Shown here: positions 51,261 to 59,781 of the stretch, in pieces | How the letters are laid out: each line of letters starts with the position of its first letter | Position numbering within the stretch: the stretch's first letter is position 1 | Assembly: GCA_035934555.1 (NCBI GenBank) | Contig: DASYXT010000118.1 | Coordinates: 124,001-188,000, forward strand | From: DASYXT01 sp035934555 | GTDB lineage: Bacteria > Verrucomicrobiota > Verrucomicrobiia > Limisphaerales > UBA8199 | DNA length: 64,000 bases | Direction: 5' to 3' | Made by a program: the position numbers and the translations under genes | Notes under the pieces: generated by a model | Seen by the model: the letters and a program-made list of their open reading frames with translations, nothing else | Told to the model about the DNA's origin: nothing | Databases searched by the model: none

Positions 51261-51616
51261 AGTGTACTTACGATAGCCATTGGAACGCGGAGGTCAAAGG
51301 AATTCCGCCGGAATTCCGAATCAATTAATTCAACCTGGAATGATTCTCCCCCTTCTGAATTTTTTGGAGCGGGTGAAGGGAAACGAATCTGGCACGTGGT
51401 TTCAGTGGCTTGCGTAAGCATGCTGTGCTGTGCGGCTTACAGAAGATCGATTTTAAGCAAAACTGCAAGACACTGCACGCAAGTGAAAGGATTCTGTCAC
51501 GAATTGTCACTAACGCCGAGATGTTCCCTTCGCTCCGAATCATGCGGGCAATTGATTGCTTCTCCCGTCAATGCCATCGCCGCCGCCCGTTTGGACCAGG
51601 AGACCCGGCAACGGAC
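51261..51616. other. Intergenic region
   Basis: 356 bp upstream of the antitoxin and downstream of the 143-residue gene. It must contain the toxin-antitoxin promoter. Short plus- and minus-strand frames cross it but show no family signature, so I call no gene. Confidence 0.45.
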
Positions 51617-52030
51617 TCAATTTCTCTCCGCCTTGCCTCCAATCGGCCCCTTCAAATTAAGCAAGTGCGCCACCCGGAAGCCGTCTCCAGTGTTCTTGAT
51701 CTCCAGGCACTCATCCGGATGCTGTTCCAGCCCTACGATGATCCCGGCCAGGGCCCGAACGAATCCCCGGTCCTCCAGGCTTAACTCCTCCCACCACTCA
51801 TCGACCTCCGACAAAGGCCCGCCCCTCAGGCCACGACCCCGCCCAAGCGGAACCGCCACCGTCCGCCCTGACACCAACACCGACGAATAATTTCGTCCGC
51901 TAAACGTTAACCGGATGACCTCGTTTTCCAACAGGTCTTCCGCCAACCCGAGCACCTCGCGAAAGAAGGCCCGGGCCGTGGGCGAAAGGCCGCCCCACCA
52001 CTCGTCGGGGCTTTGATGCTGTTGGCTCAT
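51617..52030 (-). CDS. Small acidic protein with an internal duplication, unknown
   Basis: About 137 residues from Met7 of the frame (52030, MSQQHQSPDEWW); the frame itself opens at 52048. The two halves are alike: DEWWGGLSPTARAFFREVLGLAEDLL (about 8-33) and DEWWEELSLEDRGFVRALAGIIVGLE (about 81-106). No signal peptide or membrane helix. No known family is recognised. Codon use is like the neighbours, so it is probably a real gene. Confidence 0.55.
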   Translation of the reverse strand: MSQQHQSPDEWWGGLSPTARAFFREVLGLAEDLLENEVIRLTFSGRNYSSVLVSGRTVAVPLGRGRGLRGGPLSEVDEWWEELSLEDRGFVRALAGIIVGLEQHPDECLEIKNTGDGFRVAHLLNLKGPIGGKAERN

Positions 52031-52048
52031 GACCCACAGAAGCAGCAC

Positions 52049-52203
52049 TTCTCAGGCCAGCCAGCGCCCTTGAGCGAAAGCATTGGGAAAATCGAGAAGA
52101 TGGTGCTGGGTTCGGCCAGGGAGCTGCCGCTTTCAACCACAAAGAGCGCAAAGAACGCAAAGGGGGAACCGGAAGCGGTGGCATGGAGAGGGGGTTATCC
52201 GGG
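52049..52203. other. Short intergenic gap with 9 bp repeat
   Basis: At 52140-52166 the units CAAAGAGCG, CAAAGAACG and CAAAGGGGG follow one another. This is the CAAAGARCG minisatellite type common in Planctomycetes and Verrucomicrobia intergenic DNA. Nothing else is recognised. Confidence 0.6.
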
Positions 52204-52749
52204 TCACCATTGGCCACCAGGCTGGCGGCCATAGACAAACTGGAGGGGCGTAATCATTGACACCTGGTAGGCTTCCTTCAGCAGATTGCACATCAGGTCG
52301 GAGGCGGAGCGAGCAACACACGGCACGCGATATCGAAAGACGTGCCACTGTTCCAGTACTGCAGAGTCCAGGACGTCCTGGCCGCGCCGGTTGAAGAAGG
52401 CTTGGATCAATTCCGCCTGTGGCATTTCGTTCGCCGGGACTAGCAGGTACAAAACCAGTGGCCCGGACACCGTCTCGCAGCGGAGTTCAAGTGGAAAACC
52501 ACCGATCCGAATGGCTAGAAAACTTGGCTTGATCGAATCCGTAATGAGCCAGGTCAAGGAGTTCTCCATGTCCTGCAGGGTGCCGGTTTCGATCTCTTCC
52601 GGTTGTGCGCCGGACGGCCACTTGGGAAACCCTGGCATATCCTGAACGGAGAGGTTGAGGACGTCGATCAAGTCTTTGCAGCCGGGCGGCAGTTGCACGC
52701 CGCGAGTGTTGTAATTGACGAGATCTGACACGAAGGCACCGTCGCACAT
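52204..52749 (-). CDS. Unknown protein
   Basis: 181 residues from Met22 of the frame (52749, MCDGAFVSDLVNYNTRG); the frame opens at 52812 but the first codons overlap low-complexity DNA. The features are LPPGCKDLIDVLNLSV, ITDSIKPSFLAIRIGG and LVPANEMPQAELIQAFF. There is no signal peptide, membrane helix or known motif. It lies 125 bp upstream of the divergent MoxR operon and is possibly unrelated. Function not assigned. Confidence 0.5.
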   Translation of the reverse strand: MCDGAFVSDLVNYNTRGVQLPPGCKDLIDVLNLSVQDMPGFPKWPSGAQPEEIETGTLQDMENSLTWLITDSIKPSFLAIRIGGFPLELRCETVSGPLVLYLLVPANEMPQAELIQAFFNRRGQDVLDSAVLEQWHVFRYRVPCVARSASDLMCNLLKEAYQVSMITPLQFVYGRQPGGQW

Positions 52750-52874
52750 CTGGCCGCGGAGCGCCAGGGACCCGGGAAACGCTAATCCCCTTCCGTGCCA
52801 TCCTCGCTCCAAGCTCCAAGCTCCACGCCCCCCGGGTCGGAATTAATTCGCTCTAAATTCATCTGCTGACTACA

Positions 52875-53915
52875 TTGAGCTTCGGAAACGAAGGCAAAGC
52901 AAAGCCCATGACGCCAGTTGGTTCAGTTCCCGGTACGGCAACGCTGCCCCCGACGGTAGCGGTACGTTCGCCAGACGCGCACACCCCGGCTTGGGAGGTC
53001 TATGGGCGCATCAGCGCCAATATCGCGCGCGTGATGCGCGGCCAGGCCGGTTCTACGCGCAAGCTGCTGGCCGCGCTGGCCAGCGGCGGACATGTGTTGC
53101 TCGAGGATTTTCCCGGCACGGGCAAAACCACACTCGCCAAGGCGCTGGCCCGGTCCGTGGCCGCCGTGTTCAAGCGGGTCCAGTTCACCCCCGACTTGCT
53201 GCCGTCAGATATCCTCGGTGTCTCTATCTTCAGCCAGCGCGACCAGCAGTTCCATTTTCACGAGGGGCCGATCTTTACCAATATCCTGCTGGCGGATGAA
53301 ATCAATCGGGCTTCGCCTCGAACCCAATCGGCGCTGTTGGAGGCCATGGGCGAAAACCAGGTGAGCGTCGATGGCGAACGCCGGGATTTGGCGGGGTTGT
53401 TCTTCGTCATTGCGACGGAAAATCCGGTTGAGTTCCGCGGCACGTACCCGTTGCCGGAAGCGCAGATGGACCGCTTTGCGATGCAGTTTCCCCTGGGCTA
53501 TGTGACGCCGGGGGAGGAAGTAGCGATCCTGACAGCGCATGAGCGCAATCATCCTCTCGCAGAGCTGAACGCGTGTGCGTCGCTGACGGAAGTGCTGGCG
53601 CTCAAGCAGGCGGTGCAGGACGTGCGCATGAGCGATGAACTGAAACGTTACACGGTGGACCTGGTAGGGGCGACCCGGACCGCCGCCGGAGTGCAATTAG
53701 GGGCCAGCCCCAGGGCGTCGCTGGCATTGATGAAAGCCGCGCAGGCGCTGGCCCTGTTTGATCGCCTCGACTTCGTTTTGCCCGAACATATTCAGGAGCT
53801 GGCGGTGCCGGTGATGGCTCACCGGCTGGTGATGGAGCCGCAGGCGCGCTTTTCCGGGCTGAGCGCGCGCGCGGTGGTGGAAGAAGTCGTAAAGAAAACT
53901 CCCGTCCCGGCATAG
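52875..53915 (+). CDS. MoxR-type AAA+ ATPase
   Basis: A 346-residue AAA+ ATPase (335 if ATG 52908 is the true start; TTG 52875 is the first). Walker A is in EDFPGTGKTTLAK, Walker B in LLADEINRASPRTQ, followed by ALLEAMGENQVSVDG and the FVIATENPVEF sensor. MoxR ATPases are chaperone-like and are usually next to DUF58 and a von Willebrand or transglutaminase gene, as here. First gene of a three-gene operon (16 bp to the next gene). Confidence 0.92.
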   Translation: MSFGNEGKAKPMTPVGSVPGTATLPPTVAVRSPDAHTPAWEVYGRISANIARVMRGQAGSTRKLLAALASGGHVLLEDFPGTGKTTLAKALARSVAAVFKRVQFTPDLLPSDILGVSIFSQRDQQFHFHEGPIFTNILLADEINRASPRTQSALLEAMGENQVSVDGERRDLAGLFFVIATENPVEFRGTYPLPEAQMDRFAMQFPLGYVTPGEEVAILTAHERNHPLAELNACASLTEVLALKQAVQDVRMSDELKRYTVDLVGATRTAAGVQLGASPRASLALMKAAQALALFDRLDFVLPEHIQELAVPVMAHRLVMEPQARFSGLSARAVVEEVVKKTPVPA

Positions 53916-53931
53916 CATTCAGGAGAGGCCC

Positions 53932-55278
53932 GTGAGGCCGTTATTCAAAGCTGTTTATCGTTTGTTTCGGCTGGTGTCCGGCGTTCGTTATCGCCTGGGC
54001 CGGCGTCTGACCCCGGCGGGCATCGCGGTGGCGGGGGCTGTGGTCCTGGCGGCCATTATGGGCCCGGACACCGAAGCCAACGTGGTGTATCAGGGATTTG
54101 TGCTGCTGGTCTGCCTGTTGCTGGTGGCAGCTTGCTTTACCGGCCATTTTCGCTTCCGTTTCTCCGCCCAACGGCAGTTGCCCCGCTTTGCTACGGCGGG
54201 CACGCCCATGCAGTATTCGGTAGAACTGCGCAACCTGACCGGGGCGAACCAAGCCGGATTGACTCTGCTCGAAACGCTCGCGGATCCCCGCCCCTCGTTC
54301 GAGGACTGGTTCGAAGCGCAATTGGCCCAAGAGCGGCAGATGCGCCCGTTCCGGTTGAGCGCGAGTCGGCGGAGCATGCCCTTTGTTCCGCCGCTGGTGA
54401 AACCCGCGGCGGTGCCCACGCTGGCGCCCGGGCAGGAAGAGCGGGTCCGTTTGGAACTGACACCGCTGCGCCGCGGGGTACTACGCTTCGCCGCAGTGAC
54501 TCTGGCGCGGCCCGACCCGCTCGGCCTGGTTCGCTCATTCCAAACCATGGAATTGCCTCAAACCGTGCTGGTTTTGCCGCGCCGCTATCCGCTCCCGCCG
54601 CTGGCGCTGCCCGGCACGATGAAATATCAGCAAGGGGGCGTGGCCCAGGCGTCGCGCGTCGGCCAAAGCGAAGAATTCGTCGCGCTGCGCGATTACCGCC
54701 GCGGCGACCCGCTGCGGCATATTCATTGGCGGACCTGGGCCAAGGCCGGCAAACCGGTGGTGCGCGAATTTGAAGACGAGTTTTTCGTGCGCCACGCGTT
54801 GGTGCTGGACACCTTCGCCGAACCGGAACAGGGCGCGGCGTGCGAGGAAGCCATCTCGATTGCCGCTTCGTTTGCCTGCACGATCATCACGCAGGAATCG
54901 TTGCTCGATTTGTTGTTCGTGGGTCCGGAGTCCTACTCCTTCACGGCCGGCCGCAACCTGGCTCACGCCGATCAAATGTTGGAGATTCTGGCCGCCGTCC
55001 GCCCCTGCCGCGACAAGCCCTTCCGGGAGCTCGAACACTTGGTGCTCAGCCACGTCAGTGTCGTCAGCGGCTGCATTTGTGTGCTGCTGGCCTGGGACAG
55101 CGCGCGACGCGCGCTGGTGGACAAGCTCCAAGCTCTGGGTGTCCCCGTGTTAGTGCTGGTCGTGGTCGAGCCGGGCCGCGCAAAAGAGGTTGCGGCCGCG
55201 TTGCGACAAGCAGCGCCGGAGCGCTATGCCGTGCTGGAAGTCGGCGCGATTGAGGAAGGGCTGGCCAAACTCCAATGA
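53932..55278 (+). CDS. DUF58-domain membrane protein
   Basis: A 448-residue protein with two N-terminal membrane helices (about 25-60) and a DUF58 domain whose signature is LRDYRRGDPLRHIHWRTWAKAGKPVVREFE (about 246-275; given in parts as DYRRGD and HIHWRTWAK). The GTG start at 53932 is well supported by AGGAGAG seven bases upstream. It probably presents substrates to, or assembles with, the MoxR ATPase. The stop overlaps the ATG of the next gene (ATGA). Confidence 0.9.
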   Translation: MRPLFKAVYRLFRLVSGVRYRLGRRLTPAGIAVAGAVVLAAIMGPDTEANVVYQGFVLLVCLLLVAACFTGHFRFRFSAQRQLPRFATAGTPMQYSVELRNLTGANQAGLTLLETLADPRPSFEDWFEAQLAQERQMRPFRLSASRRSMPFVPPLVKPAAVPTLAPGQEERVRLELTPLRRGVLRFAAVTLARPDPLGLVRSFQTMELPQTVLVLPRRYPLPPLALPGTMKYQQGGVAQASRVGQSEEFVALRDYRRGDPLRHIHWRTWAKAGKPVVREFEDEFFVRHALVLDTFAEPEQGAACEEAISIAASFACTIITQESLLDLLFVGPESYSFTAGRNLAHADQMLEILAAVRPCRDKPFRELEHLVLSHVSVVSGCICVLLAWDSARRALVDKLQALGVPVLVLVVVEPGRAKEVAAALRQAAPERYAVLEVGAIEEGLAKLQ

Positions 55279-57371
55279 AACCACCGCCATTGCTTATCGG
55301 CGCCACGCTGTTGTTCTGGGGCTGGCAAAGCGGGTTTCTCCTCGAAGGCGCCCTCATGGCCGTGCTGCTTGAAGGCGCGCGGGGTTTGCGCGTGCGGTGG
55401 GAGTTTTCGGAGGAGGATTTCCAGCGCATCTGGACCTTCTGCGCGTTGTTGTTTGTGGCCGCGGCAGTGTACGCCTTCACAGCCAACGAGGGGCCTTCGG
55501 AACTGAGCGGCTTTTTCGCCCACCCAAATTTCTTCACCCAACGCACCGCCGGGAATGCTACCGCGCGCAGCGCTGCCGCTCTCTCCCGCTGGTTGCCGAT
55601 GTTGTTCTTCCCCTTCATCGCCGCGCAAGATTACAGTCCTCGCGCGGGCATTCCGCTGCGCACGCTTCGCTTGCTGCTGAGTTTTCGGTGGAAGAAGGCG
55701 CGCTTGGCCGCCCCCTTGCCCCAGCCCGCCCGCGTCGTGAACGTTTCCTATGCCTACTTTGCGCTTTGTCTGTTTGCCGCGGCCGTCCACGTCAGCGAGG
55801 ATGCGACTTTTTTCTGGGGCGCATGCGTGCTGGCGGGCTGGGGCCTTTGGCCGTTGCGCTCGCGACGATTCGGGCTGGTGGCGTGGGCCGGCGCGCTCGC
55901 GCTCGCCATCCTTTGTGGCTATTACGGCCAGCTCGGCCTCGGGCGGCTGCAGGGCTATCTGACCAACCTCAATGCGCAGTGGCTCTCCAGCTTCAGTCAT
56001 CGCCGGTTTGACCCGTTGCAGAGCCGAACCGAACTTGGCCAGCTTGGGCGGCTGAAGACTTCCGGTCATATCGTCGCGCGAGTGGCCACCGCCGGGGGAC
56101 CACCCCCGCCGTACCTGCGCGAAACCACCTACGTGACTTATCGCGGCAGGACGTGGTACGCCGAGCAAGCTGAGAATGCGTTTGCGGTAATCAAGCCCCT
56201 CGATGAAGCGGGCACAACCTACCGGCTCGTAGCTAAAACCAACCTGCTGCACGTTAACATCGGCTGTTATTTGCCCGGGGGCAAAGCGCTGCTCCCGTTG
56301 CCCAGCGGCACCGGCCGATTGGAAAACCTGCTGGCATTCGTGCTGAGCTCCAGTCCGCTGGGCGCCGTGCTCGATGAAGGTCCCGGTGTCGTTGTGTTTG
56401 ATGCCGACTACGGACCAGGCCCGACGCTGGATGCCGCGCCAGACCCCTCGCGCGATCTGGCGATCCCGGAGCGGGAGTTGCCGGCGATTGACCAGGTGGC
56501 GACCCAACTAGGCTTGGACCGCCAGCATCCCGCGCTGGCCATTCGCACGCTCGCAACTTATTTCGCCACTTCCTTCCAGTACAGCACCTGGCAGGCGTCG
56601 CGCCCGCCACGCAATGATCGGCAGACGGCCATCAGCCGGTTCCTGCTCAACACCCGCAAAGGGCATTGCGAATACTTCGCCACTGCCGGCGTGTTGTTGC
56701 TGCGCCGGGCAGGCGTGCCGGCCCGCTACGCCGTCGGCTACTCGGTCCATGAAGGGTCCGGGAAGGACTACGTCGTGCGGGAACGCGATGCCCATGCCTG
56801 GTGCCTCGCCTGGGACGCGCCCAGCCATGTTTGGCATAACGTCGATTTTACTCCGGCTTCCTGGGTCGGGGTCGAGGAGAATGGAGCGTCGCCCTTGCAG
56901 TTTCTTTCGGACCTGTGGTGGGCGGTTCGCTTCGAGATTTCCAAGTTTCGTTGGGGGCAAAGTCATTTGCGCCAGTATATCTTATGGGCGCTGATTCCCG
57001 TCCTGCTGGTTCTGCTTTACCAGATCGTGTTCCGCGCACGCCGCCGCCGCCGCGGCGCCGGCCAGTTGCAGCCGGAGCCCCTGAGCTGGCCTGGACTGGA
57101 TTCAGAGTTTTTTCTGGTGGAACGCAGGTTGGTCGAACGCGGTGTCACGCGCCCGCCCAGCGAACCCCTGTCACAATGGCTGCAACGGGTGGCCCACGAC
57201 CCCGCGCTGCAGCCCGTGCGGGCCGGTTTAGAAAATCTGCTCCGCCTGCATTACCGCTACAGGTTCGATCCCCAGGGCCTCTCGGTGGCTGAACGCGCCG
57301 CACTGAACCAAGCGGTGCTGGCCTGCTTGCGGCAGCTCGACGCCAGCGTTAATAGGCCCGCCCAGGCCTGA
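55275..57371 (+). CDS. Membrane-anchored transglutaminase-like protein
   Basis: A 698-residue protein with several N-terminal membrane helices, a further helix at about 572-590, and a transglutaminase-like domain between them. The papain-like residues are visible: Cys in GHCEYFATAG (about 459), His in RDAHAW (about 497) and Asp in NVDFTP (about 515). The C-terminal cytoplasmic part (about 590-698) is the DUF4129-like helical domain usual in these proteins. It completes the MoxR-DUF58-TgpA-like operon. The target is unknown; related proteins are essential in Pseudomonas (TgpA). Confidence 0.88.
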   Translation: MKPPPLLIGATLLFWGWQSGFLLEGALMAVLLEGARGLRVRWEFSEEDFQRIWTFCALLFVAAAVYAFTANEGPSELSGFFAHPNFFTQRTAGNATARSAAALSRWLPMLFFPFIAAQDYSPRAGIPLRTLRLLLSFRWKKARLAAPLPQPARVVNVSYAYFALCLFAAAVHVSEDATFFWGACVLAGWGLWPLRSRRFGLVAWAGALALAILCGYYGQLGLGRLQGYLTNLNAQWLSSFSHRRFDPLQSRTELGQLGRLKTSGHIVARVATAGGPPPPYLRETTYVTYRGRTWYAEQAENAFAVIKPLDEAGTTYRLVAKTNLLHVNIGCYLPGGKALLPLPSGTGRLENLLAFVLSSSPLGAVLDEGPGVVVFDADYGPGPTLDAAPDPSRDLAIPERELPAIDQVATQLGLDRQHPALAIRTLATYFATSFQYSTWQASRPPRNDRQTAISRFLLNTRKGHCEYFATAGVLLLRRAGVPARYAVGYSVHEGSGKDYVVRERDAHAWCLAWDAPSHVWHNVDFTPASWVGVEENGASPLQFLSDLWWAVRFEISKFRWGQSHLRQYILWALIPVLLVLLYQIVFRARRRRRGAGQLQPEPLSWPGLDSEFFLVERRLVERGVTRPPSEPLSQWLQRVAHDPALQPVRAGLENLLRLHYRYRFDPQGLSVAERAALNQAVLACLRQLDASVNRPAQA

Positions 57372-57419
57372 AGGCGAAGCGCAGATCCGTCATCTGCCCT
57401 ATCCTCTGCACCACCTTGC

Positions 57420-58796
57420 TCAATCAAAAGTAAACACTTCCTGAACGGTGATGCTATGCGTGAAGCCCTTCTTGAAGGCCTTTGCTCGAAACACGCTCGT
57501 CTCATTCACCCGCACCGGCTTGTCGTACAACGGGTCTGACAGCGCGGGCACGCTGCCGTCCAGGGTGTAATGAATCGCGCAATCCGGCTCGGTCTCGCTG
57601 ACCGTGATTTCGACGCTTTTTGAGTGGTGTCCGCCCCGCGGGGAAATCAGCGGCGGGGGCAGCACGGGGCGCCCGGGCAGCGATTCGATCCATTCCTTCA
57701 TTAGCGCAATGCCGTGCTGGTCGAGTTCCTGGTGCGCTAGCGGCGGCATCTTCAGCCCATCGAGCGACGTCACGCGCAGGAACGCCACGGAACGCCAGAT
57801 ATCGCGCGGCGCGATCACGCGCGGGTTATCCAACCCTTCGTCGATCAGCACTTCCCCGTTAATCAGTTGCTGTCGTTCCAGCGGAGTATCGAAACGCGCG
57901 TCGAAATTCGCCACGGTGCCGCCAGGCCGATGGCATTGGGCACAATTGGCATCGAGATACGAGCGCGCGCGGGCCTGCAGCTCAGTCGCACTTGCCGGCG
58001 CGCTCCCGGGCCCATTCTCCAGCGGAGTCAAAGCCGGCAAACTGGCCAACTGCTCGTCGCTGAAACCCGGGTCCAACAATCCGGCGTGACTCCACGCGCG
58101 CAGTTCATTGTCCGTAACGCCCGAGGGATAGCTGAAGGGCCGATTGAGCTGGCGGGTTTTGGGGCCGAGCGGGCCGCCGGCGAGCTGCGTGTGGCAGGTG
58201 CGGCAATCCGACCGGTTGGGGTAGTACCACGTCTGGGTCCGGCAGCCGCCCAGCGTCTGAACCAGAATCTGCTCCGAAAGATTCGTCGTTAACAAGTCCG
58301 CATCGCTGTTGTCCGGTCGCCACTTGTACGTGACGCCGTACACCCCGCCGGTACTGTCGCAGACCAGCAAGCGCGTCTCGAGCCGGCGGCGTACCTCGGG
58401 ATGCCGCGCATCGGTTGGAAGTTCAAAATGCTTCACCAGAACGGTGCCCTTGGGAAAGACCCATTCGCCTGTCGGGCCGGCTTTAATGCGCTGAGGTCCA
58501 GCCGGGCCCAGGGTCGGCACGGCTATCCAGCGAGATTTCCCGGCGCCATCCGACCAAAATGGGACAACCAAATCGTAAGGGATCAACGCGGGGCTGGGTA
58601 CCAGGTTGGTGGTATCGAGAAAGGCGCCCGTTTGCGACAGACGCGCGGGCATTGGACCATCCGCACTCTCGGGCATCAGCAAATACGGCCTGGCCGCCGG
58701 CCGGCTGACTAGTCCATAGGGAGCCTCCCCCCACAGCATAGTGGGCGCGCAAACCAGTAACCATAGTGCCGCAATCGAAAGCCTTTTCACCGGCAT
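57420..58796 (-). CDS. Secreted c-type cytochrome-like protein with chitobiase-type C-terminal domain
   Basis: A 458-residue protein with a signal peptide (MPVKRLSIAALWLLVCAPTM). Two haem-attachment motifs are present, CRTCH (about 201) and CAQCH (about 288), so it would carry two haems or one of each half. The mid region has an SO2930/DUF1592-like planctomycete-verrucomicrobial style (LVPFWSDGAGKSRW, NRPFSYPSGVTDNELRAWSHAGLL). The C-terminal ~75 residues (EPDCAIHYTLDGSVP ... VFRAKAFKKG) are a chitobiase/beta-hexosaminidase C-terminal type domain, often a binding module. It is convergent with the transglutaminase operon. Confidence 0.8.
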   Translation of the reverse strand: MPVKRLSIAALWLLVCAPTMLWGEAPYGLVSRPAARPYLLMPESADGPMPARLSQTGAFLDTTNLVPSPALIPYDLVVPFWSDGAGKSRWIAVPTLGPAGPQRIKAGPTGEWVFPKGTVLVKHFELPTDARHPEVRRRLETRLLVCDSTGGVYGVTYKWRPDNSDADLLTTNLSEQILVQTLGGCRTQTWYYPNRSDCRTCHTQLAGGPLGPKTRQLNRPFSYPSGVTDNELRAWSHAGLLDPGFSDEQLASLPALTPLENGPGSAPASATELQARARSYLDANCAQCHRPGGTVANFDARFDTPLERQQLINGEVLIDEGLDNPRVIAPRDIWRSVAFLRVTSLDGLKMPPLAHQELDQHGIALMKEWIESLPGRPVLPPPLISPRGGHHSKSVEITVSETEPDCAIHYTLDGSVPALSDPLYDKPVRVNETSVFRAKAFKKGFTHSITVQEVFTFD

Positions 58797-58974
58797 AACC
58801 TAAGAATGAGGACCAAACCGACAGAAGCAAGCGCGAAGCTCGGCGCGGAGCGCGAACTTTAGTCCGCAGCAACAATCGAATTGAGGATGGTCTGGATAAG
58901 GTCCCAGCGCGCTTGAGGGTTCGTGCGCTGCTGCGGACTAAAGTCCGCGCGCCGTGAGACTTCCATCTTGATTT
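58797..58974. repeat. Intergenic inverted pair of REP-like palindromes
   Basis: Cores at 58852-58867 (GCGAACT TT AGTCCGC) and 58933-58948 (GCGGACT AA AGTCCGC) lie in opposite orientation, with extra pairing beyond the cores (GCGCG...; TTGCTGC...). Together they could fold into a long hairpin around a 65-base loop. The same core is in the pseudopilin leader at 19775-19790. Confidence 0.75.
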
Positions 58975-59781
58975 TTGACCTTTTCCCGTTGTTATTGGCA
59001 ACGCTTGAGCATTCACGACTGGCCCGCCCACATCTTCTTGTCTGCGGCACAGCGCCGGTTGTTCAGGGGCGGAGTGCCGGTGTTCATGTTCCATAAACTG
59101 GCGGCGCCGCCGGCCCGGACGCGCGACCCGTTTGATTACATGCGTCCGGAGCTGTTCGATGCCAAGCTGGCGGCGCTTCACCAGGCTGGGCTTCACGCCT
59201 TAACCCTGGATGACTTGTTTGCACCCGGCAAAACCACGCCGCAAGACGGTTTCGCCGTCACCTTTGACGATGGTTACCAGAACGTATGGCAGAATGGGCT
59301 GGAAACTCTCCGCCGGCGCCAAATCAAAGCGACGGTGTTCCTTGTCGCCGGCCGGCTCGGCCAAACCAACCAATGGGATGTGGCTGAAGGCGAGGTGCCA
59401 GAAAAACTAATGGATGAAACGCAAGTGCGTGATTGGCTCGCGGAGGGCCATAGCATCGGCTCACACAGCCTTCACCATCGGGTGCTGAAAAAGCTGGGCC
59501 CGGCCGAAGCGCGTGAAGAAATCGCGGGCAGCAAAAAGCGGCTCGAGGATGCCTTCGGTGTCCCGGTGCGGCACTTCTGCTATCCCTCAGGCAAGTATAA
59601 TTCGACGGTGCGCGACCTCGTCCAGGAAGCCGGTTATGCCACCGCCTGCACGGTGAGGTTTGGTGTAAACGGACCTCAGACACCGCCGCTTGAATTGAGG
59701 CGAATTTCTCCACTCTACAGACGCGAGCTGGCCGCCAAGGCCTTTCATCGGCTCGCGCGCAAACTCCGCTTCTCATTTTAA
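58975..59781 (+). CDS. Polysaccharide deacetylase (NodB-homology)
   Basis: About 268 residues. The NodB motif TFDDGY (about 97-102) and the metal-binding His motif HSLHH (about 163-167) are intact, as is PSGKYN near 205. Family members remove acetyl groups from peptidoglycan, chitin or polysaccharide. The N-terminal part lacks an obvious signal peptide; the start could be later than 58975. It overlaps the tail of the next gene by 9 bp. It sits in a stretch of likely cell-surface polysaccharide genes. Confidence 0.85.
   Translation: MTFSRCYWQRLSIHDWPAHIFLSAAQRRLFRGGVPVFMFHKLAAPPARTRDPFDYMRPELFDAKLAALHQAGLHALTLDDLFAPGKTTPQDGFAVTFDDGYQNVWQNGLETLRRRQIKATVFLVAGRLGQTNQWDVAEGEVPEKLMDETQVRDWLAEGHSIGSHSLHHRVLKKLGPAEAREEIAGSKKRLEDAFGVPVRHFCYPSGKYNSTVRDLVQEAGYATACTVRFGVNGPQTPPLELRRISPLYRRELAAKAFHRLARKLRFSF

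Noticed and set aside
51325..51543. 72-codon minus-strand frame upstream of the antitoxin
   Set aside because: No family signature, and its composition is unlike the neighbouring genes.
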